A DNA stretch of 64,000 bases, from the NCBI GenBank assembly GCA_013398055.1, contig VZRS01004070.1:62001-126000 (forward strand), written 5' to 3'. The position numbers and the translations under genes were made by a program. This DNA comes from Ifrita kowaldi (Eukaryota; Chordata; Aves; Passeriformes; Cinclosomatidae). Shown here in pieces: positions 1 through 11,039 of this stretch (positions are counted from its first letter, which is position 1; each line of letters starts with the position of its first letter). Below the pieces are notes generated by a model. That model had not been told where the DNA came from, did no database searches, and saw only the letters and a list, made by a program, of their open reading frames with translations.

Positions 1-396
1 ATCACCCACCAATGCAGATTAAAACCCTGAAAAATATTCAATGTACTCCTCACATCAGAAATTTCTCAGCTATCTAAAACCAACCCCCTGGAGATGATTG
101 ATTCCATGTAATGAAACCAAATAGTGAGATAAAATTATCAACCCTTAAAAAATCTCTGCTATGCACTTAAGGCAGCATTTTCTAACTTTATGGTGTTTTG
201 TCAGGTACTGTACAATGTCTTCATTACCACAAGCAAAGAATTACACAATTCCTACTAAATAAATTCATTGGTAGAGGTAGTCTGCACCTACAGATACAGA
301 CTTCTTGATTTCAGTATTCCAATTATATAAAAATTTACTCTAGACTCGCTAGTCTCATCCTGTCATTGGAAACTTGAGGGAGATGCTACCACACAG
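1..396. other. Unannotated non-coding stretch
   Basis: No gene, RNA gene or recognisable repeat is visible. The sequence is AT-rich, and all frames are broken by frequent stops. Confidence 0.6.
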
Positions 397-455
397 ATCA
401 CAGAATGGTTGAGGTTTATAGGGACCACTAGAGGTTGTTTTGTCCAGTCCTTGAA
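397..455 (-). mobile_element. CR1 LINE 3'-end fragment (short, degraded)
   Basis: The plus strand reads atcacagaatggttgagg and then a diverged form of the block that follows in avian CR1 elements read from their 3' end. This makes it a minus-strand copy. Only about 60 bp can be followed, after which the similarity stops, so it is either a severely 5'-truncated insertion or a decayed one. It carries no coding capacity. Confidence 0.6.
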
Positions 456-2084
456 ATGAAACATATTTGGGGTGTTGTAATACTCTTCCAGGAATATAAA
501 CAAACATTTTGGTTGAATTCCATACAGAGACTGGATAACCTCTAAATAACCCCATTTGTGATTATTAGCTTTTTTAGCTCCCTCCCTTTGTCTTGTAACT
601 CACAGCATCTGTCACAAAGATTTACAATATTTACCAGCGTGGCACGGAATTTTGTCCTGCCAATCTGAAGTAGGGTTACCTGGTCCTATTGTAATAAAGG
701 AAAAGATAGCACAGCGAAATCAAATGTAGACCCAGGTATTTGCTGCAGATCATTTACTCCCTTGTTTTCCCTTTTGAGGGGCAGCGAGGAGAGGAGACAA
801 GGAGAGAAGAGCAAATAATATGTTTTCCTTCAGCATTTTAGTGCTCTTTGCACATTTTTTAAAAGATGGTTCAGGTATATATACTGTAATATATATACAT
901 ATTGAGTGGCTGGCCCATGAATAGCAGCAGTGAATTGCATTTTGTGTATTCCAGATACATGAGACAGGGAGAGAGATTCATTGATTGAGTCTCTGTATTT
1001 TAAGTGTTACTATATTTACTAGATAACAAATTAGAGATTTGTTAGACAGCAGGCTAAGTAGCTGTCTGTGAACCATGTATTTATTATGCGTGGCTCTTTC
1101 AGAGTCATTAGAAGTTGAAAAGAAAGACTCACTAGGATATGAAGGGGAATTCAGCTTGGAGCTGCTTGGGGGCCACAGTGATGTGTCTAAGTAGCAGTCA
1201 GAGTTAATAATAGTCCCCAGGTTACAATTCTGGGGCTTAAATATGAACTTTTCAGAGATGTTTGCAAACATCAGTATTATTACACAAATGGATAGATCAC
1301 TGCACAGAGAGTCTTCACAAAGTTCCCATCCGTATCTTCTACATCAGTGCTATTGGAAACATCAGAGAACACAGTAAATCTGATTTCCATCCCTTTTACT
1401 CACCTGCTAGATAGTACATTATATCCACTGTGTGAAACTTCCTGAATGGAATGCAGTGGTGTCTAGACGCAAAACTGTAGACCATTTCATTTCCTTCCCT
1501 TTACATTTTGATATAACAGGGACTTTCATTTCCTGTCTTGAGCAATTTTGGGGTCCTGCTCACATTGGTGATGCTCAGCTCCAAAGATGGCAGCTAGCTA
1601 CAGGCATAAAATGATGCTGCAGTAAAAGTTGGGAAGAAGTAGGAAAGGATATTGTGAGTCCTAAAGTTCAAGCAATTCAAGCAAAACAACAGGTCACAGT
1701 GAGCAGGAGAACATGTTAGTCATGCTTTGCTCTAGCTTGTTTTTCCTAACCAGAAGTCATCAAGTATCTGATTTAGTGGATCACTTGAAGGCTAGATAAT
1801 CTGGTATTATCAATGACTGACAGTTTTATATGGACAGATCTTAATGCTGACCTTGTCCTTCTTGCAAATGAAGTTACTGTATTTAGAAGGAAACAGATCA
1901 AATACTAGGACTTTAGTGTTGGTATCTTATAAGGAATAATAAATATAAGAAAAATTAGAAAATTGTGATAGTTCCTTTCATTGTTCTCTGATCCACACTA
2001 ATTCAAATTTGAAAAATCTTCATCGCATATCAAATTAGGAGTGCTTCTATCTGGTTAGAAAAAAGGTCCCTGATTCTCAGCATC
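456..2084. other. Unannotated non-coding stretch
   Basis: No gene seen. The longest minus-strand open frame (978-1271, 97 codons) has no recognisable motif and lies in AT-rich sequence. A small TA-rich patch is present near 873-903. Confidence 0.6.
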
Positions 2085-2240
2085 CTGGCTCTGAGAGTGG
2101 CCTGGAGCAGATGCCTGGGGAAGGGTATAGGAAAGCAAGCTGATACTCTTTCTAGGACACTTTGCCAGGCTCCAACTCTTCATGGGAGATTTTATTTCCC
2201 TCTGGATGACTTTGTCAGATCTGGAAGCTAATATTGCTGA
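2085..2240 (-). mobile_element. Probable ancient CR1 (3' untranslated part), diverged
   Basis: The segment around gagagtggcctggagcagat and the following gcctggggaagggtata resembles, in order, a block of old sauropsid CR1 elements read in antisense (the region often seen as cagtggccagtagcagatgcctagggaagagta). Later pieces (tgatactctttctaggacac, ccaggctccaactct) follow in the expected order. This is recognition by eye of a strongly diverged copy. A profile search against CR1 or L3 models would decide it. Confidence 0.4.
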
Positions 2241-2458
2241 TTCAAGTGTAAAATGAGGACTTTGAAGTTAAAGGAAAATCTAGCTGGGATCTCTGTAGAA
2301 GTCTCTGCAATACCGCTGCTCCAGTGAAAGCAACCAATTTCTGTTGAAATCAATTTGATTTATGTATGACTCTCTGAAGGCAGAATATGCCCCTGTGACA
2401 TTTCTCATCAATATATAACAGCAGGTGCTTTCCCAGAAAAACAACATTATTTCTCTGG

Positions 2459-3212
2459 GATCATAGAATCATTTAGTTTGGAAAAGACCTCTAAGATCAT
2501 CAGGTCCAAGTGCTAATTGCCAAGCCCACCAGTAAACCATGACAATCTACACATCTTTTGAATACGTCCAGGGATGGTGACTCCACTCCTTCCCTGGGCA
2601 GCCTCTTCTAATATTTCTGATATAAGTCATTGGCCTTCTAGGCCACCTGGGCACATGGCTGGCTCATGTTCAGCAGTTTTCAAAGAGCACGCCCAAGTCC
2701 ATTTTCACCAGGCACCTTTGAGCTGCTGGGCCCCCAGCCTGTAACACTACCTGTGTTTGTTGTGACCCAAGTGCAGGACCTGGCACTCATACATATTGAA
2801 CTTCACACGACTGGCCTTGACCCATCAATCCAGTCAGTCCAGATCCCTCTGCAGAGCCCTCCTGACCTCCAGCAGATCAACACTCCCACCCAGCTTGGTG
2901 TCATCTGCAAACTGACTGAGGGTGACTTCATTTCCCTCATCCAGATCACTGACAAAGATATTAAACAGCACTGGACCAAATACTGAGCCTTGGGGAACCC
3001 CACTAGGGACTGGCTGTTAACTGGATTCAAATCCATTCACCACTATTCTCAGGGCTCAGCCATCCAGTCCTTTTTTGACCCAGTGAAGAGTGCACCCATC
3101 CATGCCCTGAGCAGCCAGATTTTCTGTGAGAATGCTATGGGAATGGTGTCAGGGGCTTTACTAAAGTCCAGATAGACAACATCCACAGCCTTTCCCTCAT
3201 CTTCTACATGGA
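2459..3212 (-). mobile_element. CR1 LINE, minus strand, with reverse-transcriptase region
   Basis: The 3' end begins at 2459 (gatcatagaatcatttag, antisense of the CR1 terminal repeat). It is followed by about 160 bp of 3' untranslated sequence, then by the end of ORF2 and the reverse-transcriptase domain read on the minus strand. Part of the usual sequence between the 3' UTR and the ORF2 end seems missing near 2610-2630, so either an internal deletion occurred or two CR1 pieces lie side by side. The element stops abruptly at 3212, where an LTR begins. The 5' half of the LINE is not seen on the other side of that LTR. Confidence 0.85.
2736..3200 (-). pseudogene. Broken CR1 ORF2 reverse-transcriptase remnant
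   Basis: Read on the minus strand, the classical LINE reverse-transcriptase blocks appear in order. DVVYLDFSKA is at 3183-3154. [16 protein letters not shown] begins at 3001. [11 protein letters not shown], the catalytic F-A-D-D box, is at 2911-2879. Further down, KASRVKFN and VLHLGHNK follow. The frame is broken: the first block is out of frame with the PQGS and FADD blocks, and in-frame stops interrupt the DLD-LD-W region just after FADD. The protein would have copied CR1 RNA by target-primed reverse transcription, but this copy cannot make it. Confidence 0.85.
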
Positions 3213-3945
3213 CGTTGTGGTTTAACCCCAGCCAGTCACCAAGTCCAACTCAGCTGCTCACTCACTCCCTCACCAGTGGGACTGGGGAGAAAATTAGAAG
3301 GGTAAATGCTGGAGAACTCATGGGTTCATAAAGACAGTTCAGTAGAGAAAGAAAAAGCTGTGCACATAAGCAAAGCAAAACAAGGAATTAATTCACTGCT
3401 TCTCATGGGCATGCAGGTGTTCAGCCATCTACAGGAGAGCAGGGCCCTATCACAGGTAATGGTGACTTGGGAAGACAAGCACCATCACTCCAAACATCCC
3501 TCCTTCCTCCTTCTTCCTCCCACTTTATACACAGAGAATGATTTCATATGGTGTGGAATATTGCTTTGGTCAGTTTGGGCCATCCACACCATCTGTGTCT
3601 TCTCCCAACCTCCCATGCACCCCAGTCCCCTCACCAGCATGGCAGTACAGCAACAACAGCAACAACAAAAACATCTCTGTACTGTCAACTCTGTGTTCAG
3701 CACTAATCCAAAATATATCCCCATACCAGACACTAGAAGAAAATTAGCCCTGGCCCAGCCAAACCCAGAATATTCCACCTCTTACTCCATGTACTTATCA
3801 TGTACATTATGCCCACTATTCAATACAACTTCATTAACCATCATCCCTATTCCCATTCTTTGCTTTAATGCACAAATATTGTTCCCTTCGTCTATGGACT
3901 ACCCCTGGAAAATGTCCATGAAATGTCCACAAAATGTCTATTGAA
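3213..3945 (-). mobile_element. Endogenous-retrovirus-type LTR, minus strand, probably solo
   Basis: The plus-strand start cgttgtggtttaacccca is the antisense of the U5 end (ending ccacaaca in good copies) of an LTR family that is very common in bird genomes. Read on the minus strand, the parts come in the expected order. First is an A/T-rich U3 with gaaatgtccac-type repeats at 3905-3940. Next are the gaccaaagcaatattccaca block, a TATA element, and the purine-rich gtgggaggaagaaggaggaa stretch. Last comes the tgaactgtctttatgaaccc polyadenylation-site region. No retroviral coding region adjoins it. The outer U3 limit is approximate, and no clear target-site duplication was found. Family naming needs Dfam or Repbase. 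Confidence 0.75.
3523..3529 (-). promoter_or_regulatory. TATA element of the LTR promoter
   Basis: On the minus strand this reads TATAAAG, directly before the purine-rich gtgggaggaagaagg block, which is where the TATA box lies in this LTR family. The element is old and diverged, and there is no evidence that the promoter is active. Confidence 0.45.
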
Positions 3946-6650
3946 TTGGTTTATGCTTTTCCGGAACATTGTTATATTAAAAACCTTTTCAGTGGCATCT
4001 GTGGGATTAATAAAATCTGTCATTTGCAAAGATCTTGCTTTCATCACAGGTGATAAAATATACAGAATTTTCTAGTATTCATATATTGCATTTAGCTCAA
4101 GGTACAGAGGACACTTTTAAAATAAAGCTTAAATGAAAGAATTGCTTCAGCCATCAATGAAATGTGTTTTTAGGGTGAAACACAACAGCTGTTTAACATC
4201 ACAAAGCAATGTCATTGAATAATTTAGTTCACAAATTTGAGAAGAAAGGAATATTTATTCAAGGGAAACTCCAGATGGAAGTTGGGAGGGCAGATTGTCA
4301 TTCTATGATGGTGTTACCATTTTAACCAAAAAAACCTCCCAGTAATTCCTGCAATACTTTTACTCTTTCACAATGTTCTGTAAAATGCTAGATAGCAACA
4401 AGATTTTGCCCATTACAAAACATATCACTACAACTCTGCCATTATAAAACTAGGTATTACTGTCTCCTTTTAACAAGACTCAGAAGAGTGCCACAATTCA
4501 TATCAGAGGACATGGGAATATGAGATTAAATACAATGGATCAGATCATTAATCTGTTTAAGGCAAATTTTTTTCTGCAGTATTAGCTAGTATTAGATGTT
4601 TCCATAGCCAATAGTAGACATTTAAAGTATCAGCAATATATAATCTGCAAACATGGAATAAACTATTAAACAAATCTAATCCTAATCCTCACCAGTTAGT
4701 TATTGACTTAAATTTAGCGTATATCAGTTTTCTAGGTTAAATTTCTCTAATGCCACTGTGAATATTTTCATAAACAGCAAAATATTACAGGAATATGAAT
4801 GTTTGCAGCCATTGAGCATATTATACATAATCCCTTTTTTTTTATATTACTGATGCCCTTGTAGATATGTGAAACATGGGCTGATGAGAACTTCAGTATG
4901 CAATTTCCTTGCATGCAGAATATGATCCTAGTAGGGTATGCTTCAGTTTGATAAGCCTAAAATGAACCTTTACTATGTCTGAAATTTTGAATTGAAACTT
5001 GCTCTGGAAAGTTTGGTTGTATATTCGGTCATCAGTTAATGAGACCGGTTTTAGACCACTAAGATCTTCAGTGTGTGATTTGGTCACACCCAAATTTGCT
5101 GTTCTGACAGGAAAGCGCATCTCTTTAATTCCCAAACCTGTAGTAACCAAGGCAATCACCAGAAAGTTATTTAAATAGAAGTCTTAAAAATCTTGAGGCA
5201 TAGAAAGTTATTGTACCTTACGGATACTTACAAGAGATAACAGTAGCAAAAGAAATGTAAATCAGACTAAAAAAGAAAATTTTAGAAAAAAAATGAGATG
5301 CAAATTTTCTGAAGTACAGACCAAAGAAATCTGCAGAAAATTTTAAAGAATTTTAAGTATATCTGGATAAGGAAAAGGAAGTGGAGAGGGAAAGAAGTTC
5401 AAAGTCCAGGAAAGATGAGATGAAAATGGAAATGTAACCCGTCTCTTTGGAAAAGTGCACTTAAGGATGTGTTATAGAAATTCTTGTGCTGTTTTGAAAT
5501 TCTGACTTTGAAATCTGACTTTTGAAACTGGTCCTTACAAAAATGCACTTGAGCTCTTTTCTGTTATGCAGTGTTGCACCTCATTAAAATGAATTGATTT
5601 GGAATCCTCTGAGTTCCTTGAGCTCCTCCCTTCTTTAACATTGTTGTGAGGTGTGTTGGGCTTTTGGGTTATTCCACTTCAACCTGTTATAAGTGGAGTT
5701 TGGAACTTCTGAGGGACTTTGTAAGATCAGGGTCTTACTCTCTGCAGGATCCAAGGTGACAGTAAAACATGTTTTCAGGAGAAAGGTCCCTGAGTAAATA
5801 ATAAAAGTAAATTTAGATTTTGAGGACAGCTAGCATGCAATGTTAAGTGCTAATATGACCACTTATTTTCTGCTACATTAGCAGAGAGGGTAGCTTGTGA
5901 CACAGATTGTTCTGACATGATACAACAGTTCCTGGAAGGTACTTCATGCCCCAAGGACCTTACAGTCCAAGGTAAGCAGCAAATACAACAGCTGGGGAAG
6001 CAGAAGGTAGTAGTGAAAGCATAATCAGGGAGATAAACTGATGAGTCATAGCTCATCAGCTCATAATCCAAAATGTAAGATGTTATCTAACACTGTCACT
6101 ATGAGACAGTTCATCATGTATGCTCTGCATTGTTCTTTAAGTCTTGCAAATATGGACAGTTGTGGGCAGTGGGAATTTTATCTACTCCTATTGTTGAGTG
6201 AAATTTTAGCAATCACAGGAAAAGCAAAAAAAAAACCCCAAAAAGATCTTATATGCTCTCTCAAGACACAGCAGTGATATGAGGAACCTGTGGTGGTTGG
6301 AGCCCAGACCATTTCATATTTAAAGGACTGCAACTATCACTTGGCTTTATCATCAGAACAGAGCATGGCACGCTCTTACCAAGCAATTTGAAGAGGTGAT
6401 CTGATGTATTCTGCACTGTTTTGAAGTTTCTGAGAGCTGCCCCCAGACAGATCTTACCGGTTGCTTCTGGAGTACTGCTAATAAGTTATAAAATGTGGAA
6501 AATATCCATACCCCAGTAGAGGTGTTATGGCTTCATGGATATCTAGGAAAGATCAAAGCAAATCCTTTCTATAGGGAACCTAATACAGCTGCCAAGGAGG
6601 TATATCCTGTACCACAAACTGCTAAACTGCCAAATGCATGTATCATGGAC
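3946..6650. other. Unannotated non-coding stretch
   Basis: No gene or recognisable repeat was seen in this AT-rich 2.7 kb. Short open frames such as 4893-5159 (minus, 88 codons) and 6041-6277 (plus, 78 codons) have no family features. Confidence 0.6.
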
Positions 6651-6735
6651 TCATAGAAAGGTTTGGGTTGGAAGGAACCTTAAAGACCATCTAGTTCCCA
6701 GCCCCTGCCATGGGCAGGGACACCTAGACACCCAG
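6651..6735 (-). mobile_element. CR1 LINE 3'-end fragment
   Basis: The plus strand reads tcatagaaaggtttgggttg, then gaaggaaccttaaagacc and catctag, ending in ccatgggcagggacacc. This is the antisense of the youngest-type avian CR1 3' end. The similarity ends after about 85 bp, so the copy is 5'-truncated. Confidence 0.85.
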
Positions 6736-9700
6736 TAGTTGGCAAAGCTGTGAGAGAGGACTCAGAGGTTCTGCTCAGGAGGGTGCTGAACTGTCAGAGG
6801 TGATGAGATGTCACTGGAAGTGGTCCAATTCCCCAGGATTTTTGTGATATGATAACTGCGGGAGCCTGAACCAAAACTGTCTGGAAATATGACAACTGAG
6901 AGAAATACACAAAATTTTTAGGCTGTAAACATCGGCTGCTAGGAATCACTTGCTACAGTAAATGCAATTCAAAAGCTTTTGTTTTTCCAAATTGAGTTTG
7001 CTGGCATCTAAGTCAGCTATTGAGTATGAAAATGTGCTTCAGATGCGTCATATGCTATGTAAATATGAAGTATTTTCAAAGGATTTAAAAAAGGGTGTGA
7101 GCATACTTAAATAAACCTCATAAAGAAGAAGCTGAACAATCAGTATTGCAGTTTTTTCACTGGTCTCTGATAGGAGTGTGGATTATAGATGGAACAAAAC
7201 CACTTAGAAACTGTTACAAGAAACTGAGTTAATTTTCCAAGAAAAAGAGGTGACTCAGTTCAGAATGAAGCATATGGAGGTTATTGGTGATAATAGAATG
7301 AATGTGGACAAGAATCCATAACGCTGAGTAGGAAATCATGGAAAACGTAGAGAAAAACAAGAACAGCACATGGAATAAATGCTGAAGACCAGCACAAACT
7401 AAGAAAATGTCAGGTATATTGGAAAATGGAACAAGCTGCAATAGACTTCGCCACTTTTCAAAGGTTTCAAGCCATCATTTTGCTGTCATTGTATTTGGCT
7501 GTGGATAGCAGTGTTAAGGAAGTGCCCTGTAAGGGGGCAGAGAGAACTGTGACACAATTTGGATCAAGTACCAGAAATTAAATGGGACATTTAAAACTTC
7601 TAAGACAGTTTCTAATACAGAAGCCATTCTGTTGACAGAAGCATTCTGGAATCTTCTGTAGAAGAACTACAGATATTAGAAGGGTAAACAGGCTAACTGT
7701 GAGGGAATGCTTGTACTCCGTAAAGGAGTGCTTGTCTCAGCTGTACATGTAAATAAAAATAGAAAAGATGCAACTCATAATAGGACTAGCATAGAGCAAA
7801 ATCATTTGGGGTTGAAAGTGCATCTTGTTCTTGATAAAACTACCTCCACTGAAAATGAGAAGAGTTTTAAAAGTTGTATTGCTGGGAATAGATAGGCTGT
7901 TAGCATGATAATCATAGCTACAGCAGTTTAAAACATCTTCATGCTGTGTGGAGAGTGGTCCTTATATAAAAGGGAGGGTTAAATGTAGAGATTCATAGGC
8001 TCATACTGTTTGCAGTAAGAATTGAGGACAAGGCTGAACAGATGTAGCTGTTATTTTAGAGGGACGGAAACCTTTGCCTCACTAAAAGAATTAAACTAAT
8101 ATTAAAAACATTATACCTGCATCTGAGGTATTATGTTTAGGAGGACTCTTGGTGAGTGCTCTTAGTAAAACATGATTTCATGTCTGCATAAATTCACGAA
8201 TTGCTATGGGACACACGCTTTCACCAAAATGACATCTGTGTTTTCTGAGGTTCTCAAGGTATTTTCCTTTACAACATTTGTTCTTCTGAAAGATTGCACT
8301 TTATTGTCCAGGGCTCCAAGGTGCTTTGATATGTGTCAGACACAAGAACAGAAAGCATAGGCAACGTATCTTCATATATTTATGGTCACCACTTGTACAA
8401 CAGCCCTACAGACAAAAAGGAAACACACATTCCTTGAAGTGCTAACCCTAACAGACATTCACAAATAATCTGAAAGCTTTTGGTCAGCAGTCTAGTGTAT
8501 ATATATCTATTCATCGCACTGCATACCACCTTAGATTTTGACAAAAGTCCAAAATTAAAGATATATCAGCCTTGAGGTACTGACATGATACAAAACTAAG
8601 CTGCCTATGAATACATCCAAAGATAATCTCGTCAGGATGAAGAGCCTATTTTCTTTATTACAGAAAGTCTCAAAACCTGTGTGTCAATACCAAGAAATGA
8701 AAAAGGAGTCATTGACCTTATTTTATAGGAGTAAATATTCTCTCAAGTCTTGCTAAACAGGCTGGAAACACAGGCTGTGTTATAATAAAGACCCTGACAG
8801 AGCAGGAGAAAGTGATAATGAGGAGAAAAGGCATCCTAAATTTGCTTACAGAAGAAAAAAGTTACTCTCAACTAACTGTCCCAAGCAATTGAACCCGGAA
8901 GTTCCCACAGCAAAGCACAAAACTGAAGTGTAATTTTGCTAGATGTGATGTACTTCACAAAGTTACACCTTCCAGCAAGACAAGTCAGCAGGCACCATTC
9001 TGTTCAGTGTGACCTGTAGGTCACCTTCTGTTGGAGCAGTCCTGTCACTGCATGGCTTCATCCTCTCAGTTTGTCCATCCTGCAGCAGGTTAGAAGCTGC
9101 TGGAGGTCTGCACTAGTGCCATTCACTGTGCATTGAGATAGAAAGAGTTAGGATACAGAAACTGTTTTGAACTGACTTAGCTATTTGGTGAGAAGCTGGA
9201 GGAGAGAGACTGGATGAAACTACATTTTGTTGCTTTCTAACTGAAACACCAAAAGAATGAGACCAGCTGGGGCTCTCAGAGTGTGACTCAGAGTAGTTCC
9301 TGAATAGAGCTCCCAGTTCCTCTGTCCCATGAAATCAGATTTCGCATGCAGGGAAGAAGCTGGGTGGGCATGTGGTGGCCAGGAACAAAGTTCCATCTCC
9401 TGACAGCTTGATAGTCTGTGAGGAAGTGTGGTGCCTCCCACATGGGCTTTGAACTGCTGGGCAGCCGGCCCGTAACCTAACGCCTCCCATTCCTCATGTG
9501 ATGTGCAAAGGCAACTATTACTACAGTAACTATCCAAACAGATGACGATGGGAGCTTTACATGAGCAGGGAAGAAAAATTGATCAAGGAATAGGGAAGCA
9601 AAATCTTCCTGTGGTGTTCACCTCTTGTACTGCTTGATCATTCTCTCTTTAGCTACATTTCAAGGCGCAACCTGAGTCTTGGTGTACAGAATATCATCCC

Positions 9701-10848
9701 ATGAGGCAGTGCTGAGACACAGCTACTGAGAAGAGTGAGCCTTGCAAAGAAGATTTTCCAGCACTGCGGTAAGGTAGGAACTCTCAGATATGGCCATGCA
9801 TAGATTGCACAGCACAAAGCTAGATCATCTTTTCTTCCCAGGTCATAGAAATTGTCTCTCCCTAAATCTCTGTTTCATTTTTCGGCCTTATATTCTGGGT
9901 TTTAGTCAGCTTTATCATACATGGTCCACTGTTGCTTTAATTAACTCCATGCATTACCTTAACCAGATGAGACTTATATTTTGGACCCATAGCAAAGCTA
10001 AGCTTGTTCACCTACCACATTTATCTTAGAAGTAAACTAGTCATCCAGTTTGCAAGGGTTGTGTGACTAGAAAAAAAATCCCGTTTCAACCAGTAAGGTA
10101 TAAAAAAGTCTCTAGACCAGAGCTCAAGACAGTAAATCAAACCCACAAACCACAAGGAACCTGATATATCCTTTTGATCCAAAAGGAGTAACTTGAGGAT
10201 TGATGCTTCCGTACTGTCCTTGGAGCAACTATTTTCCTGGGATTTTGCTGAAAAGATTGCAAAAATAGTGGGGCAACTGTAAAGTACATTTCTCAGTGTT
10301 GTCATATGTCATCCTTCAAGTGCTCATGTTAGGAATTTGTTCGTCCATTACAATTCCGTCCCACCCATGTAGGAAAAGGAAGAATCATATACAAAATGTA
10401 TAAATAACACAGGAAACAAATAAACAAACAAAACCCTACTGAGACCCAAAACCATTTCTATCACAAATCTCTGTATCTCCCACCATGACTAAATCAGTTC
10501 CTGTCCTCATTTTCACGGACAAAACAAGAGGTCTGTGGTTAGGGAGGGTAATTGGATCAGTTTCCCCAAAACAGAATTCAGAGAAAACAAGCAGATGGCT
10601 AACTCTTACACAACCAGAAAGATGATCACTGCTTGATCCTGCATATATGATCCATCTTCTTCCTACTCCCACCACTGCTCAGCTCAACTTCTTCGATTTG
10701 AGCCCTTCATTTTGTGCAATGCCTGAAATTAGACTCAGCTTTAGTAAGGCCATGTCTTACTGAATGAAGCATCTGGTCTGTTGAAATCAGCTGAAATGCT
10801 CTTGAATATATGAGATGTTCAGATATTATCCAAATGCTCTGGAGTTCA
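6736..10848. other. Unannotated non-coding stretch, repeat-poor
   Basis: No exon-like series of open frames, RNA gene or clear repeat was seen in 4.1 kb. The longest frames are 9220-9537 (minus, 105 codons) and 10021-10305 (minus, 94 codons). Neither shows a recognisable domain. Confidence 0.6.
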
Positions 10849-10874
10849 CATTCCACTGTAGCTACAATGGAATG
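10849..10874. repeat. 26-bp near-perfect inverted repeat
   Basis: Outer arms cattcca and tggaatg enclose tgtagctaca, itself a perfect 10-bp palindrome. Only one opposed base pair (c against a) breaks full symmetry. It could form a small cruciform or bind a dimeric factor. It may equally be a chance event. Confidence 0.6.
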
Positions 10875-11016
10875 CAAAACAGATCTGACAATTCACATCT
10901 GACATTCAGCCTGGGATATCTTAGTGTCCATCTTTCAAAGGAAAATAGAGCAGCAACCCATCATCTCAATTCTGGATTCTTGTAAATGTATCAAGTTGGA
11001 CACTCAAAATAGCGGG

Positions 11017-11039
11017 TTTTTTTTGTTTTTTTTTTTTTT
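11017..11039. repeat. Poly(T) tract
   Basis: There are 23 bases of T with a single G. No retroposon body was recognised on either side, so it may be slippage or the tail of an unrecognised minus-strand retrocopy. Confidence 0.8.

Noticed and set aside
2666..2986. 106-codon plus-strand frame
   Set aside because: It is antisense to the CR1 reverse-transcriptase remnant. The genuine similarity is on the minus strand.
3650..3672. CAA/CAG run that could encode polyglutamine
   Set aside because: It lies within the LTR and is only a few units long.
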